From assembly GCA_009760855.2 (NCBI GenBank), contig WPIO01000151.1:462501-526500 (forward strand): DNA of 64,000 bases, given 5' to 3'. The position numbers were made by a program, and so were the translations under genes. How positions within the stretch are numbered: the first letter of the stretch is position 1; every line of letters begins with the position of its first letter. This document shows, one piece after another, positions 35,435-47,097 of the stretch. The DNA is from Cristatella mucedo (lineage: Eukaryota > Bryozoa > Phylactolaemata > Cristatellidae). Under the pieces are notes generated by a model. The model did not search any database. It worked only from the letters and a program-made list of their open reading frames with translations, and was not told the origin of the DNA.

Positions 35435-37110
35435 ATATAATAATAATAATAATAATAATTCACTTGATAAAGCGCCCTCAGAGAATTTAATCTCTCTCTA
35501 GGCGCTTCACATTTGCTGTAAAGTGAAATGCAATTGAATGGTAAGTAAAATCATGCTTGAAAAACAAACGAAATGAATAATATGGTTAGGGGTGACATGC
35601 ACAGGGTTAGCATGCAAATGTGGTTAGTGGCAGCATGCACAGTGTCAGCACGCATAAGCACATCAAGGACGAATCACAGGGACCCACTAAATGCTATCCT
35701 AAATAGGTGTGTTTTTAGGTTCCTTTTAAATGTGGTCAGGTCAGAGGATGTTCTGACGCAGGTCGGGAGGGAGTTCCAGGCTTTGGGAGCATATGAACTA
35801 AATGCACGGTCTCCGAAGGATTTAAGGTTTGTACAAGGTATTTCTAGACTGTTGGATTCCAAAAAGCGGGTGGTACGATGCTTGGCCTGATGGGGTAGTA
35901 TATCTGACAGATAGGCTGGAGCCATAGAATGAAGGGACCTAAAAGTGAGCGACAAAACCTTGAAGTCAATCCGTTGCTTGACTGGTAGCCAGTGCAGGTC
36001 GGCGAGAAGTGGAGTAATGTGGCAACTGCGACGCTCACGACAGACAAGCCTAGCTGCAGAGTTTTGCACTAGCTGCAATCGCCTGATCGCACATGCTGGT
36101 AGGCCAGTAAGCAGTGAGTTGCAGAAGTCGAGACGGGATGTCACGAATGCATGGACCAACTTTGACGTGGTATCTTTATCTAAACAAGCCCGAATTTTAG
36201 CAATGTTATGAAGCTGAAAATAGGCGGATTTGACTGTGGAGCTGATATGGTCGTCTAACGAGAGGTCGCTTTGGAATATGACACCTAGATTTCGAGCTGA
36301 TTCAAGTGGAGATATGCTGGCAGAGCCAATTTTGAGAGTCAGCCTTTCCAATCTCTGGATCACACTGGGTTTGCCCATAACTAGTAAGTTAGTTTTATCA
36401 TCGTTAAGTTTTAGAAAATTTGCTGTCATCCATGTGCGGATGTCATCAATGCATGCAGCTAGTGAGTTTAGAGAATTTGAGGTGCTCGAGGGCTGGGAGG
36501 GATCAAAGCAAAGGTACAACTGAGTGTCATCGGCGTAGAAGTGAAAGCCTAGATTGTGCTTGGCAATCACATCAGCAAGAGGCAGAGTATAAACCGTGAA
36601 CAGAACCGGACCTAGCACTGAGCCCTGAGGTACTCCATATTTCAGAGGTACTTCAGATGATCTTTGTCCATTCACGTCAATACTCTGGAGTCTCCCACTG
36701 AGATAGGACCTGAACCACTGCAGAGCAGTGCCAGTGATGCCCAGGCGAGATGAGAGGCGCTCTAGAAGTACTTTGTGATCGATTGTATCAAAAGCTGCCG
36801 AAAGATCAAGCAAAACAAGCAGAGACACTCTACCCATGTCTGCATTCCTAAGTAGGTCGTTGTATACCCGAAGCAATGCTGACTCTGTGGAGTGATTAGC
36901 TCTAAAGCCAGACTGGAACTTACTAGCAAGGTGTGAGGTTTCAATATACGAGTTCAGCTGGTCCGCCACGACCCGTTCGAGTGTCTTTGATAGGAATGGT
37001 AGAAAGGAAACTGGGCGGTAGTGGCTCAAGTTCTCTTGGTCAAGTGTAGCTTTCTTGAGAAGTGGCCTGACTACAGCTTTTTTGAAAGGTGCTATATAAA
37101 CTTGAATACT
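35435..37110 (-). mobile_element. LINE-A, best copy, intact RT C-terminal frame
   Basis: This is the most complete element in the window. It has a minus-strand tail (ATT repeat at 35437-35458), 3' UTR, an open frame 35674-37029 and about 80 further in-frame bases upstream (FKKAVVRPLLKKATLDQENL). It is truncated at about 37110, before the endonuclease domain. High integrity of the frame suggests a recent insertion. Confidence 0.93.
35674..37029 (-). CDS. LINE-A ORF2 fragment: non-LTR reverse transcriptase (5'-truncated)
   Basis: The 451-codon frame encodes the RT and C-terminal region of a CR1/L2-type polyprotein, which copies element RNA at the nicked target site. Landmarks: SHYRPVSFLPFLSKTLERVV near the start, the helix FQSGFRANHSTESALL, LLDLSAAFDTIDHKVLL (RT block A with catalytic Asp), GVPQGSVLGPVLF, the catalytic FYADDTQLY motif, KLNDDKTNLLVMG, then LDFCNSLLTGLP and RRSCHITPLLADLHWLPV. 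It ends at TAFSGSL. No endonuclease or ORF1 is present. The frame is open upstream of the first codon used, so the start is not a real translation start. It is opposite in strand to the channel gene and lies in its intron 9. Confidence 0.93.
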   Translation of the reverse strand: MSHYRPVSFLPFLSKTLERVVADQLNSYIETSHLASKFQSGFRANHSTESALLRVYNDLLRNADMGRVSLLVLLDLSAAFDTIDHKVLLERLSSRLGITGTALQWFRSYLSGRLQSIDVNGQRSSEVPLKYGVPQGSVLGPVLFTVYTLPLADVIAKHNLGFHFYADDTQLYLCFDPSQPSSTSNSLNSLAACIDDIRTWMTANFLKLNDDKTNLLVMGKPSVIQRLERLTLKIGSASISPLESARNLGVIFQSDLSLDDHISSTVKSAYFQLHNIAKIRACLDKDTTSKLVHAFVTSRLDFCNSLLTGLPACAIRRLQLVQNSAARLVCRERRSCHITPLLADLHWLPVKQRIDFKVLSLTFRSLHSMAPAYLSDILPHQAKHRTTRFLESNSLEIPCTNLKSFGDRAFSSYAPKAWNSLPTCVRTSSDLTTFKRNLKTHLFRIAFSGSL

Positions 37111-37194
37111 CCCTAAGGAACATAAATAAGATAAGTGCCTTAGCTAAACGAATATTCTCGAAGCATACTCTTACACTCATTAATAATAAATAAA

Positions 37195-37365
37195 TAAATC
37201 CTAGCTGATTAAACAGCCTCTTTTTGTATAGCGACAGAAGAGCCTTTACGGCTATCACCACCGCTTACAGTGGCGATAAAGAATCGCCCACTGCAGGAAT
37301 CGAACACACGACCTCGGACCGAGGTCGTGAAAGCAACCGCCTTACCGAGTGTGCCATCACTTGCA
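37195..37365 (-). mobile_element. SINE-1 copy
   Basis: On the minus strand: gatggcacactcggtaaggc, B-box tgttcgattcctgc, body ggtggtgatagccgtaaagg, then ctatacaaaaagaggctgtt and cagctagg, with an ATTT-repeat tail at 37183-37199. Confidence 0.85.
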
Positions 37366-37839
37366 CTTCTCCCAATAGGAAGAGCCGGCCGTTCGCTATT
37401 CAAGAGGCTCGCTAGTTTAGACATCTCTAGCGATAAAAGATGTACATCACCAGCCGATTTCCATGAAGGCCCGAAATGAGCTAACTATAGTTTATTCCAC
37501 GTATTTCCTCACAAGTATGCAGCCGAGTATTGCTATAAAGGTGAAACGGACGCAAACGTTGACCTGCACGTGTTCACGGGAAGCTTTGCTATAATTTACA
37601 TGGAGAGATCTAAACACCATAATTTATAGCGAACCTTGCAGCAGTTTGGTAGGTCGTTGCAGACCGGCGATGGTACTAGCTCGAAATAGCACCGCAGTCG
37701 CAGCATTAAGAGATTATTATGTGTACAGAGAATGGCATGATATCTCGCAAAGTTACGATTAGTTGTCCTGTCTGAAACCACACCATAAAATTTTCAGAGT
37801 AATAATAATAACACTAATCAACGAGGTAGCCCCTATTAT

Positions 37840-38040
37840 AATAATAATAATAATAATAACAACGCACTTGATAGAGCACCCTCAGAGAACTTAATCTCTT
37901 TCTAGGCGTTTTCCATTTGCTGCAAAGGGAAATGCAATTGGATGGTAAGTAAAATCATGCTTGAAAAACAATCAAAATGAATAACATAGTTAGGGGTGAT
38001 ATGCACAGCGTCAGCATGCAAATGTGGTTAGTGGATTGGC
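37840..38040 (-). mobile_element. LINE-A 3' UTR fragment
   Basis: An ATT-repeat tail (37841-37858) is followed on plus by gagcaccctcagagaactta, the stem-loop read in reverse, and the repeat-rich UTR to ggttagtgg. No coding part. Confidence 0.85.
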
Positions 38041-38689
38041 TCCTTAACCATGGCTCCACAATCCATTGGCTCCTTAATCACTTTATAAGCAGCGTTGCTG
38101 AAGCTCCTATGCCGTAACAGAATTACGAACGTGACAAGATTATAATAAAATGTCTGCGCTAATTGTTTCTAATTTTGCACGAACAGCATATAGACTGAGG
38201 CTCAATATTGAAAATTAATAATTATGCCTCATCTAGTACTTAGCCCTTTCTCTTTTCAAAGGTTTGTGTCATCTCAATGAATTAAATACCTATAATAGTC
38301 CAATTCATCAACTTTTGACCTCCATTGCAGCCTGCTGCCATTCCGGGACATTTCCTTTAGGCAATCCTGACAGCGTTCAATAATTCAAAGTGACATCAAT
38401 TCATTTTCTACTCTTTAGATTTAGTAAGCTTTCCCTTTACTATTAAGTTAGTTGACTTGCTTCGATATGATATGAAAAAAACTCAAGTGGTAACGTAATT
38501 ACCTTTCGATAGTATCTCGTTCTTGCACATGCAGAATTAATATTCAGTTACATAAATAAACATTTTTAAACAAACTAAGTAAACCGAAAAAATTCGAAGA
38601 ATTGAAAATTTTCCAAAAGCTTATTAGTTAACAACCTCTTTGAAGCTTCAAACCATCTTTTTATTAAAAAATACGATCCTTTTCATTAA

Positions 38690-38940
38690 TAACAATTACA
38701 ATACATTTGATGAAGCGCCCTCGGAGAACTCAATATTTTTCTAGGCACTTTATAATTGCTGCAAGGAAAACACGATGAAATGGTGAGAGGTATCATGCCT
38801 GATAATCAACAAGAATAACGAGGTTAGGGGTGACATGCACAGGGTCAGCATGCAAGTGTGGTTCATGGCAGCATGCACAGTGTCAGCACGCATAAGCACA
38901 TATAGGACGAATCGCAGGGACCCACCACTAATCGGACCAG
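38690..38940 (-). mobile_element. LINE-A 3' end fragment
   Basis: Tail at about 38690-38700, stem-loop (gcgccctcggagaactcaat on plus), UTR with the tandem unit, and the end of the reading frame (gggacccacca). It is 5'-truncated at the stop region. Confidence 0.82.
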
Positions 38941-39228
38941 TCAAAATGAGCATATTCTCCTGAGTTCCTGTGCCGTCTCAATGGAGTAAATCCCTGTAAT
39001 CATCGGATTCATTAACTTCTGAGCTATATTGCCGCCTGCTGCCATTCCAGTAGCAGGCAATTCTGGTAGCATATTGTGGTTTTTCATTCTCGGATTTGAA
39101 AAAATCTTGAATGAGTGCACTATTTTTTAGCTTTTCGTGATTGTATTCGTAAATCTTCCTCTATCATGTTCCTCTATCACAAGTCGATGGATATTAGTCC
39201 AGTGACAAAATTCAACTATGTCTTTCAG

Positions 39229-39362
39229 CTGCCATGGTAAGAGCCTTGAGTCGTCCTGAACTCATTCCGCTTGGACTAACTACCGACCTCATAATCGACG
39301 GTAATGAGACCACTGCACTATCGGTGACAACTAGAGCGTCGAACGGCGTCCTGCACAAAACG
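39229..39362 (+). CDS. Nav exon: II–III cytoplasmic linker
   Basis: The exon is 134 nt, phase 1 in (ctttcag|CT GCC) and phase 0 out (ACG|gtatgc). It encodes about 45 residues (AAMVRALSRPELIPLGLTTD, then a Thr- and Ser-rich stretch ending ASNGVLHKT). It has no transmembrane or known domain. It was too short to stand out as an open reading frame, and I place it because its splice sites and both phases fit the exons at 32377 and 39912 and its frame is open. Homology is not detectable by eye, so this is the least certain exon in the chain. Without it the phase 1 donor at 32725 would not join the phase 0 exon at 39912. Confidence 0.75.
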
Positions 39363-39911
39363 GTATGCGACAGCGATATCGTGACAGCGACGGCCTTTGA
39401 TATTTAATGAGATATTATTAGCAGCCAAGTTTAGTGATCTTTCTAAACGTTGCAATGGCAATCGGGACTCAGCAACAATTTTTTTCCAACATAGGCCTTT
39501 GTTTTGCGTTCACGGCACCCTAAAAGACGGCCTTTTAATATTCTCGAGTTAGATAGTTAATTGACACTCGCTTGCCGCAATTGACCGATTGACGCAATCG
39601 GTGCGATAGTAATTGTCACGGTTGAGATTGATGTATACCCATCTCCAACTGTCGTCTACTTTCACACTGGTGGTAGCGGACTCTGTCAGGTAAACCTCCG
39701 ACTTTGCGGGGTTCTGCAACAATCTATATGGCAGCATCGGCTTACTGGTGTACGAATATTCTAAGCCTTAACTTCTCAACGCTGTTCTAATAAGTAATTT
39801 TCACAAATTTAAGTGTGCTGAATTCTCAGACCATCGTCAGACTCATTGATACCTGAGATCAGGAGAGCTAGCTACGTTGTGTGCATAGGGATATATGTTT
39901 TCCTTTTTAAG
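39363..39911 (+). other. Intron 10 (549 bp)
   Basis: No repeat or open frame recognised. Donor ACG|gtatgc, acceptor ttttaag|GAC. Confidence 0.75.
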
Positions 39912-40185
39912 GACCCTGAGATTTCTGAGATGAATCTGCAGACCGTTGAGCAGGCCTTCCAGACTCATCGCGACCATTATGCGAGATTTGAAAGCGCCGC
40001 CATGGCGAACCAGCTCGGCACGAGTCCAATGCTTCGGGGACCAGTCATTATAGCTGAGGACTTTTCGGATAACCCGGAAGTCCGAAAGACAATATTCCTA
40101 CATGGTGGCACAGATGCTGTTGACGGGGATATGAGAGAGAGCTCGTCTGAGGATGAAGACGAAAATCTGGAGAAGCAAGAAGCTG
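39912..40185 (+). CDS. Nav exon: II–III cytoplasmic linker, acidic part
   Basis: This 274-nt exon enters in phase 0 (ttttaag|GAC) and leaves in phase 1 (GCT G|gtaaac). It encodes about 91 residues: a helical, polar stretch (MNLQTVEQAFQTHRDHYARF), a middle segment with EDFSDNPEVRKTIFLHGG, and a strongly acidic C-terminal run (ESSSEDEDENLEKQE). The SSSEDEDE core would fit a casein kinase 2 site, but that is inference. The acidic character continues in the exon at 45304. No membrane segment occurs. Splice phase and uninterrupted frame support it. Confidence 0.82.
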
Positions 40186-40749
40186 GTAAACAATTTCTGC
40201 ATTGGTCTACTAATCGATTGCGTTTCTATCCGTCAGTGACGCAATGCTGACAAATCAATCTTCAATGCTTTATATATCCCTCTTAAACCCATGTGTTGAT
40301 CGTCAAATACGAAATTGAGATGTGTTGCAGCCATAATTATAGTCATTTTTCCCCAGAGATTTCAGGCCTTGTAAGAAGCACAGCAACTGCCGTGGCTAGC
40401 GAAAGATGGATGACGGTATATGCAAAAGGAGCTAAACGACATGGTGCGTTTTTTTTCCTCTCAAGCCATTTTTGGTTTCATGGTCACTGCAATGAAATTC
40501 TGCATACAATTGGCACTGTATATTTGCGTACATTAAGTCATTATACAAATAAGATTGAGGCACGGAAACTTGACATCATCTTTGATTTTCCCATTAAGGT
40601 GCTCTGCTTCAGAACAGAAGCGGGCGTAGTAATGCTAAGCACACTTACTGGCTCCCACCGTTCAGCTTTGGATGACACCACAAAGTGGACTTTTAATGAA
40701 ACATATAAAATCGGCAGGCATCGATTAATGCGTCACACATTTACTAAAT

Positions 40750-41261
<512 letters not shown>

Positions 41262-41262
<1 letters not shown>

Positions 41263-42500
41263 ACCTCAAGATCATCCAAGGTACCTCTGAAATATGGAGT
41301 GCCTCAGGGCTCCGTGATTGGTCCGGTTCTTTTCACGGTTTATATTCTCCCTCTTGCCGATGTTATTGCCAGGCACAATGTAGGCTTTCACTTCTATGCG
41401 GATGGCACTCAGTTGTACGTTTGCTTTGATCCATCCCAGCCCTCTAGAACGTGGAATTCTCTCAAATCTCTTGCTGCGTGTATTGATTATATCCGCGCAT
41501 GGATGCCACCAAATTTTTTTTTAAATTGAATGATGATTAAACTAACTTACTTGCTATGGGAAAACCAAGTGTCATTCAGAAATTGGAAAGGCTAACTCTC
41601 ACAATCGGCTCTGCCAGCATATCTCCTGTTCAATCTGCATGCAATGTAGGCGTCATGGTCGAAAGTGACCTTTCCTTAAATGATCACGTTAGCTCCACAA
41701 TCAAGTCTGCCTACTTTCAGCTACATAACATTGCTAAAATTCGGGCTTGTTTAGATAGGGATATCACATCTAAGTTGGTTGGTGCATTTATGACATCCCG
41801 TCTTGACTTTTGTAACTCACTGCTTGCTGGCCTACCGGCATGTGTAATCAGGCGCTCACACCTTGTGCAAAACTCTGCAGCTAGTCTTGTCTTTTGCGAG
41901 CGTCGCAGCTACCACATCACAACACTTCTCGCCGACCTCCACTGTGCCACCAGTCAAGCAACGGATCGACTTCATGGCTTTATCGCTCACTTGCAGGCCC
42001 CTTTATTCTTTGACTCCAGCCTACCAATCAGATCTACTTCCCCACCAGGCTAAGCCTCGTAACACCCGCTTTTCGGAATCGAACTGTTTACCCATACCTC
42101 GTGCAAACCTCAAATCCTTTGGAGACCATGCCCTCAGCTCGTATGCTCCCAAAGCCTAGAACTTACTTCTGATCTGCGTCACGATATCCCCTGATTTATC
42201 CACATTTAAAAAAAAACTAAAAACACACCTATTTGTGACAGCATTTAAGTGAGTCATTGTGATTGTGATCCCTCCTTTATGTTCATATGCGTGCTGACAC
42301 TGTTGCATGCTGCGACTAACCACACTTGCATGCTGACCCTGTGCATGTCACCCCTAACAATGTTATTCATGTTGTTTATCAAGCATGATACCACTCACCA
42401 TTCGATCGGGTTTCCTTTGCACCAAATGTACAGCGAATAGAAAGAGATAGAGTTCTCTCAGGGCGTTTTATCAAGTGCATTATTATTATTAACATTATTA
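41262..42500 (+). mobile_element. LINE-A, 5'-truncated, with frameshifts
   Basis: Frames at 41224-41529 and 41556-42053 give YGVPQGSVIGPVLFTVYILP, the catalytic box changed to FYADGTQLY (second Asp replaced by Gly), then KPSVIQKLERLTLTIG and LDFCNSLLAGLPACVI. A frameshift and other lesions follow. The 3' UTR and stem-loop lead to an ATT tail at 42480-42496. Confidence 0.88.
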
Positions 42501-42574
42501 CCTACTGACTGACCAAATTTTGCGAAGTTGACAATCTGCTGCTTGATTATCAGCTAGTGCAGGTCGTCGAGAAC

Positions 42575-43437
42575 AATGTAATGTAATGTATCTCTGTCTG
42601 TAACTCCACAAAGTCATAAAGACTACGTGGGCGTTAGGCAGGAAATTTTTGTATAGCCCACTCACAGCCAACGCGGCTTTCGGTATGCATTCGGTAGCCA
42701 ACAGACTTTGTCTCACGCAACAAAGAGAAAGTGGGAAGCATGGCAGATTCAGGAGAGCAGTTGAGGTAGTCATTAGCATGGAAGTAGCAGCTCAGGACCA
42801 CTGAAAAGGATGAGCCATGGTCGGCAGTAGGAGAGTACTTGTCGTTGCGTAAGAATTGTGGAAGCGAGTTCCGCAGTCTAAGACCTGCAGAGCTAAAGCT
42901 TCTGTCGCCAACTGTCTTTAGGCGGAGGAATGAAACAGCTAATTTATTGTCCACACAGGACCTGAGGGCGCGAAGAGGCTGAAACTGATGCAGCAGTTCA
43001 GCTTGGTACGAAGGAGTCAAGCAGTGCCGGGCCTTGTGGGTCAACTTGAGAACTTTGTTCTGTATCCGTTGCTAAACCGGCATCCATCCTAGCTCTTTTA
43101 GCAAAGGAGACACGTGCTTAAACCTTTGGGACTTGAAGAATAGCCTTGTATCCATATTCATAGTCAGCTGCAGTGACCTAGTTGCTTTCTTTGGTAGTCC
43201 AGCCAAAAGGGAATTACAATAATCATGCCGAGACTGAACTGAGAAGCTACTTAAATTTTCTGCAAGCCTTTGTCGAAGACAGCTCCTAATCTTTAATAGG
43301 GATCGGACGTGATGGCTAGCTGTAGAAGCAGTCTTCTGAACGAAGCTTTTAAAATTGAGGCAGCTGTCTAAAACGACACCTAAATTTTGAGCACGTAGTG
43401 ACGGTCGCACAACAGCATCACCTATTTGAAGAGATTC
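42575..43437 (-). mobile_element. LINE-B, 5'-truncated
   Basis: The 3' terminus is at gtaatgtaatgtatctctgt. The minus-strand frames (42634-43044 and 43072-43437) give LTPSYQAELLHQFQPLRALR, SFLRLKTVGDRSFSSAGLRL, LKIRSCLRQRLAENLSS and YCNSLLAGLPKKATRSLQL. The element joins a LINE-A-type RT fragment at about 43425-43440. Confidence 0.85.
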
Positions 43438-43930
43438 AATGTGGCAACTATTATGCTCAAGACAGACTAGCCAAACTGTATAGTTTCGCATTGACGGTAA
43501 GCTCCTGATTGCATTAGATGGAAGGACTGAAAGCCATGAGTTGCACAAGTCTAGACGGGAGGTCACAGACGCATAGGCAAACTTGGGTGTGTTATCCTGG
43601 TCAAAGCTAGCCCGAATGTTTGAAATTTTACTTCGCTGAAAGTATTCTGAATTCACTTTGGCGCAGATATGAGCGTCAATTGACGTGTCATTTTGGAAGA
43701 GGACACCTATATTTTGTGCTGATGCTACGGGTGGTGTGCTGGACAGGTCTCTATTAAACAGGACACCGAGATTGTGCACAGATGCTAGGGGAGATATTAG
43801 AGCCAGTTTTTTGTAATAGGCTTTCCCATTTGTGGATCAACCTAGGGTGACCCATAACTAGTAAGTCAGTTTCATCAGTTATTCAATCTGAGAAAGTCTA
43901 ACGACACCCTTGCACAGATTTCAGCAATCC
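43437..43930 (-). mobile_element. LINE-A-type RT fragment fused in frame to LINE-B
   Basis: The minus-strand frame gives AKVNSEYFQRSKISNIRASF and VTSRLDLCNSWLSVLPSNAI, which align to the LINE-A segment HISSTVKSAYFQ...LDFCNSLLTGLP. An internal 60-bp direct duplication (ggacacc at 43701 and 43761) adds about 20 residues. The single frame 43072-43779 runs through this fragment and into LINE-B. Confidence 0.75.
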
Positions 43931-43999
43931 ATGCAGACTGGATTTGAGAGAGTTTGACGTGCTTGAATTCTAAGAGCGATCAAAGTATAGGTATGTGCT

Positions 44000-44140
44000 T
44001 ATGTATGTATTTTTGTCTGCACGTATTTATGTACGTATGTGTGTGTGTGCGTATGTATGTATGTATTATGCATGCATACATGCATGCATATATGTAAGTA
44101 TGTGTGTGTATATTTCTGTATGTAGTTGTGTATGAATGTA
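44000..44140. repeat. GTAT/TGTG-rich simple repeat
   Basis: A loose array of gtat, tgtg and catgcata units next to the end of a LINE-B fragment. The copy at 7285 also has gtat repeats at its 3' end. Confidence 0.8.
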
Positions 44141-44149
44141 TTTATCTGC

Positions 44150-44680
44150 GACAGTAACTTCACAAAATAGCAAAACTACGTGAGTTTTGCACAGGAAAGT
44201 TGTCTATAGCTCACGTAAAGCCTAAGCGGCTACTCAGCAAAGAGAAAGTGAAAAGCATAGTTGAGTCAGGATGGCAGTTGAGTGTCCATAGTCGTAAGCA
44301 GGAGAGCTGTCATTGCTTAAGAAGTGTGAAGTTTAATTCCACAGCCTATAACCTGCAGAGGAAAAGCTTCCGTAGCCAACCCTCTTTAAGCGGATGAAGG
44401 GAACAGCTAATTTTCTGTCCATAAAGGACCTGATGTCACTGGGAGGCTAAAACTGATGGAGCAGTTCAGCTATGTATTAAGAATCCAAGTCATGTCGGGC
44501 CTTGTTTGTCAGCGTAAGATGTAGCCGTTGATTAACAGGGAGCCATCGAAGCTCCTTATGTAAATGCGACCAATGACCAGACCTCTGAGATTGTTTAACT
44601 AGCCTTGCTGCAGTTTATAGTAGGCATAGAAGTGAAAGCCTATATTCTGCTTGGTGATAAAATTTGCAAGAGAGAGAGGG
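44150..44680 (-). mobile_element. Diverged LINE-B 3' end
   Basis: It aligns to other LINE-B copies through cgacagtaacttcacaaaat, gcctaagcggctactcagca, gtcaggatggcagttgag and aagcttccgtagccaac. The protein part is too decayed to read. Confidence 0.72.
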
Positions 44681-45303
44681 AGCGAGAGAGAGAATAAATT
44701 GTAAAAGAAGCGGACCAAGAGGATACCCTACGCTAAATATGGGCTATCATGAAGTACTAAAAGGAATTTTGGATGACTTACCCTTCAAGAGTGAGTTGGC
44801 GTATAGCTAAAAATGATTAAAGATGTGGAAAACCAGCACCTTTACTTTGCAAAGACCAGCTGTTGACTTGGTTTTAGAGCAATTTTTTTATAGCTTTTAG
44901 GTGACAGCGGCAAGGCGCTTTCAAGTCAGAAGACTCTCCGAGCGGTAGCCTAAGAGGCAGCATGCTAACCAGTAGAGTAGATAGACAAAATAAGTACATT
45001 TAGAGGTTAAAAAATATTAAGTTACAATAAAAGGATGACTTCATGAGCTTTATAAATTTTGAAGTTTTGCAGTCTGCATTGTGTCTTTTTTAGGTTTTCA
45101 GTGACGAGCATGGATTTTTAAACTTCTAGCTGTCACTTTTTTCTTAATCTATGGCTTCACCAAAACTATCCGCTGTCACCGTCGACATGCAAGATTTTCT
45201 AGCCGTGAGAGACGGCTTGAGTTTGGCTTGACCATTCTGGCTTCTTCGTTCAGAAGCTTTTGAATACTCAAAGAAATACAAGTGCAAGGCTCTGCTTCAA
45301 CAG

Positions 45304-45487
45304 AGCCAGAAATGTCGGGTTTCTTCGTCACAGGCACAAAGGAGGAAGAGGAAGAAGTTGACGACCGACAAAGGAAGATAAAGGAAATAGAAAAAAAAGC
45401 CAAGGAAGCTGATCAGGGCGAGTTGGAGAGGACTACCACAGGAGAGGTCATTGTGCCATATTGCTGCTTCGCTGCATGCTCGACAAG
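45304..45487 (+). CDS. Nav exon: II–III linker, charged helix and Cys-rich segment
   Basis: The exon is 184 nt, phase 1 in (caacag|AG) and phase 2 out (ACA AG|gtaaaa). It opens with EPEMSGFFVTGTKEEEEEVD, then a highly charged probable helix (RQRKIKEIEKKAKEADQGEL), and ends with PYCCFAACST. The split Arg codon joins the exon at 46794, giving a Cys cluster that continues as CACCNTVC. A Cys-rich stretch just before DIII S1 is also seen in other Nav II–III linkers, where its spacing varies. The phase logic is exact: this exon alone converts phase 1 to the phase 2 needed at 46794. Confidence 0.87.
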
Positions 45488-46793
45488 GTAAAAGATCCGC
45501 AAGCGAAGATGATAAATAATTTCACTCATCGTTATCTTTCGCTTCCATCTGACGAATCATCCGCCTCTGCTAATAATCGAATAAATCTGATAAAATCTCC
45601 TCTGTATATTAGGTTTCAGATGCTATGCACCTTAGTGCAACAGTCAAGTGTCACTGCCCGAATTGACTCGATAATAATAAGAACCTAACAGCGAAAAGCA
45701 CCCTAAGCTAAGAAAATAAGTAAAACGAATTTATATCGTAAACGATTTATGCGAAAAAACACAATCGATAAAGCATTTAAAACTTCTCTCATCTTTATAG
45801 ACAGGTACCACGAGCTGCGATCTTCCTGGAGTCTACTCTCGTTTATTTTCCTACAATCTTTGCGTTCTCGGATTTCTGTTAAGCTGACCTTTTCGTGAAA
45901 GCTATACTACTTTGTTTGTATAAAAATCCGAAAGAGCGGTTGTGCTTCAAAGTCTTTTCTCGTAAGATAGGCTATCAAATCGCAAATATAGATAGCCCAT
46001 TGTCTTAGGAGAGATGGGCTATCGAATCCCAAATATAGATGCTGCTGCTCTCCAGCTGAATTTTTGCTGAATTTTGGGAACTCACTGACTTTAACGGCTA
46101 ACCTTTTATTTCTGGAAACGAGAATAGATTTCCATTGAACCTGAACACTGAACACACAACAATGGATAAGTAAAATCCCGATGAGGAAACGAGTTTTCCG
46201 TCTGAAGTAGGCTTAAGCACAGGCTGATTTCTGATCTCGCGAGACATGATCGGAGTACGTATGTAGTAAACCTTAATATAATAGATATATATACATATTT
46301 ATTGATTTATTAATATCTAAATCCGCAAGAAAATCCTCGACAAAATAGGTAATTTCATTTCGCTAGCACGCCAAAGAGGAAGAAAGTGAGCCATGATAGC
46401 AAACTAGATAAGGCAGTTGCTTTTCAAGACCTCGGTCCCGATGTCATGGGTTTGAATCCTGCGGTGGGTGATCCTTTATCGCCAGTGCAAGCGGTAATGG
46501 TAGCCGTAAAGGCTTTTCTGCCGCTACACAAAAGAGGCTGTTATCAGCTATAAGATAGTGTCAACATGTTTTCTCTTGAGTGAGTGGCTGATAAATAGAA
46601 CTCCTCGAGAATTTTGTCCGGGTCATATCATTTCTAGTTTCCATGTTTTTCTATGCATTTGAATGTTATATTACGCATCTCTGTTTTGATTGTTGGTGCA
46701 ATTCTCAGCCCTCTGTTTAAATGGCTCATGATCAGTGACCTAGGCGGCTGTCGAGCGATTTAGTGACACTCAGAGAACGGTTTGTCTTTTCAG
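45488..46793 (+). other. Intron 12 (about 1.3 kb)
   Basis: It contains one SINE-1 (46385-46555). The rest shows a local near-duplicate (gctatcaaatcgcaaatata at 45970 and gctatcgaatcccaaatata at 46018) and nothing else. Confidence 0.75.
46385..46555 (+). mobile_element. SINE-1 copy
   Basis: Head gatagcaaactagataaggc, B-box gggtttgaatcctgc, body gtagccgtaaaggcttttct, then gccgctacacaaaagaggct and cagctataag. No clear tail repeat. Confidence 0.82.
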
Positions 46794-47097
46794 GTGTGCA
46801 TGTTGCAATACTGTGTGCACTTCAAGATGGACTGCTTTTCGCACGGTGTGTGCTAAGATCTGCACTAACTCCATTTTTGAATGGTTTATCATGGTGATTA
46901 TTATACTAAGCAGTTTTACACTAGCACTTGAGGATGTTTATCTAGACCAAAGGCAATTATTGGTTACCATTCTGGATATTACCGACGTCGTCTTCACAAC
47001 AGTCTTCATCATTGAGATGACCCTCAAGTTGTTTGGGCTGGGATTTCAAAAGTACGTGACGTCTGGCTGGAGCTTATTGGATGGGACGATAGTCATG
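46794..47097 (+). CDS. Nav exon: domain III S1, S2 and start of S3
   Basis: This 304-nt exon enters in phase 2 (cttttcag|G) and leaves in phase 0 (ATG|gtaagt). After CACCNTVCTSRWTAFRTVC comes pre-S1 and S1 (NSIFEWFIMVIIILSSFTLA), then the conserved loop LEDVYLDQRQ, equivalent to LEDVHLPQR of arthropod para and FEDIYIEQR of vertebrates. S2 is DVVFTTVFIIEMTLKLFGLG, with the conserved Glu in IIEM. The S2–S3 turn and S3 start (FQKYVTSGWSLLDGTIVM) carry the conserved Trp and Asp. This is among the clearest DIII matches in the window. Confidence 0.95.

Larger units (their letters stand above)
32726..39228 (+). other. Intron 9 (about 6.5 kb)
   Basis: In order: diverged LINE-A tail (32760-33010), TGAG array (33597-33910), LINE-A tails and copies at 34285, 35435, 37840 and 38690, and SINE-1 (37195). 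Bases 33010-33590, 33960-34280, 34690-35430, 37370-37830 and 38045-38685 show nothing recognisable. Confidence 0.8.

Noticed and set aside
40357-40418. Possible extra II–III linker exon (ccccag|AG ... ACG|gtatat)
   Set aside because: Its phase in fits, but it leaves in phase 0 and the next exon at 45304 needs phase 1; reading 45304 in phase 0 hits a stop. Direct splicing 40185 to 45304 closes the frame.
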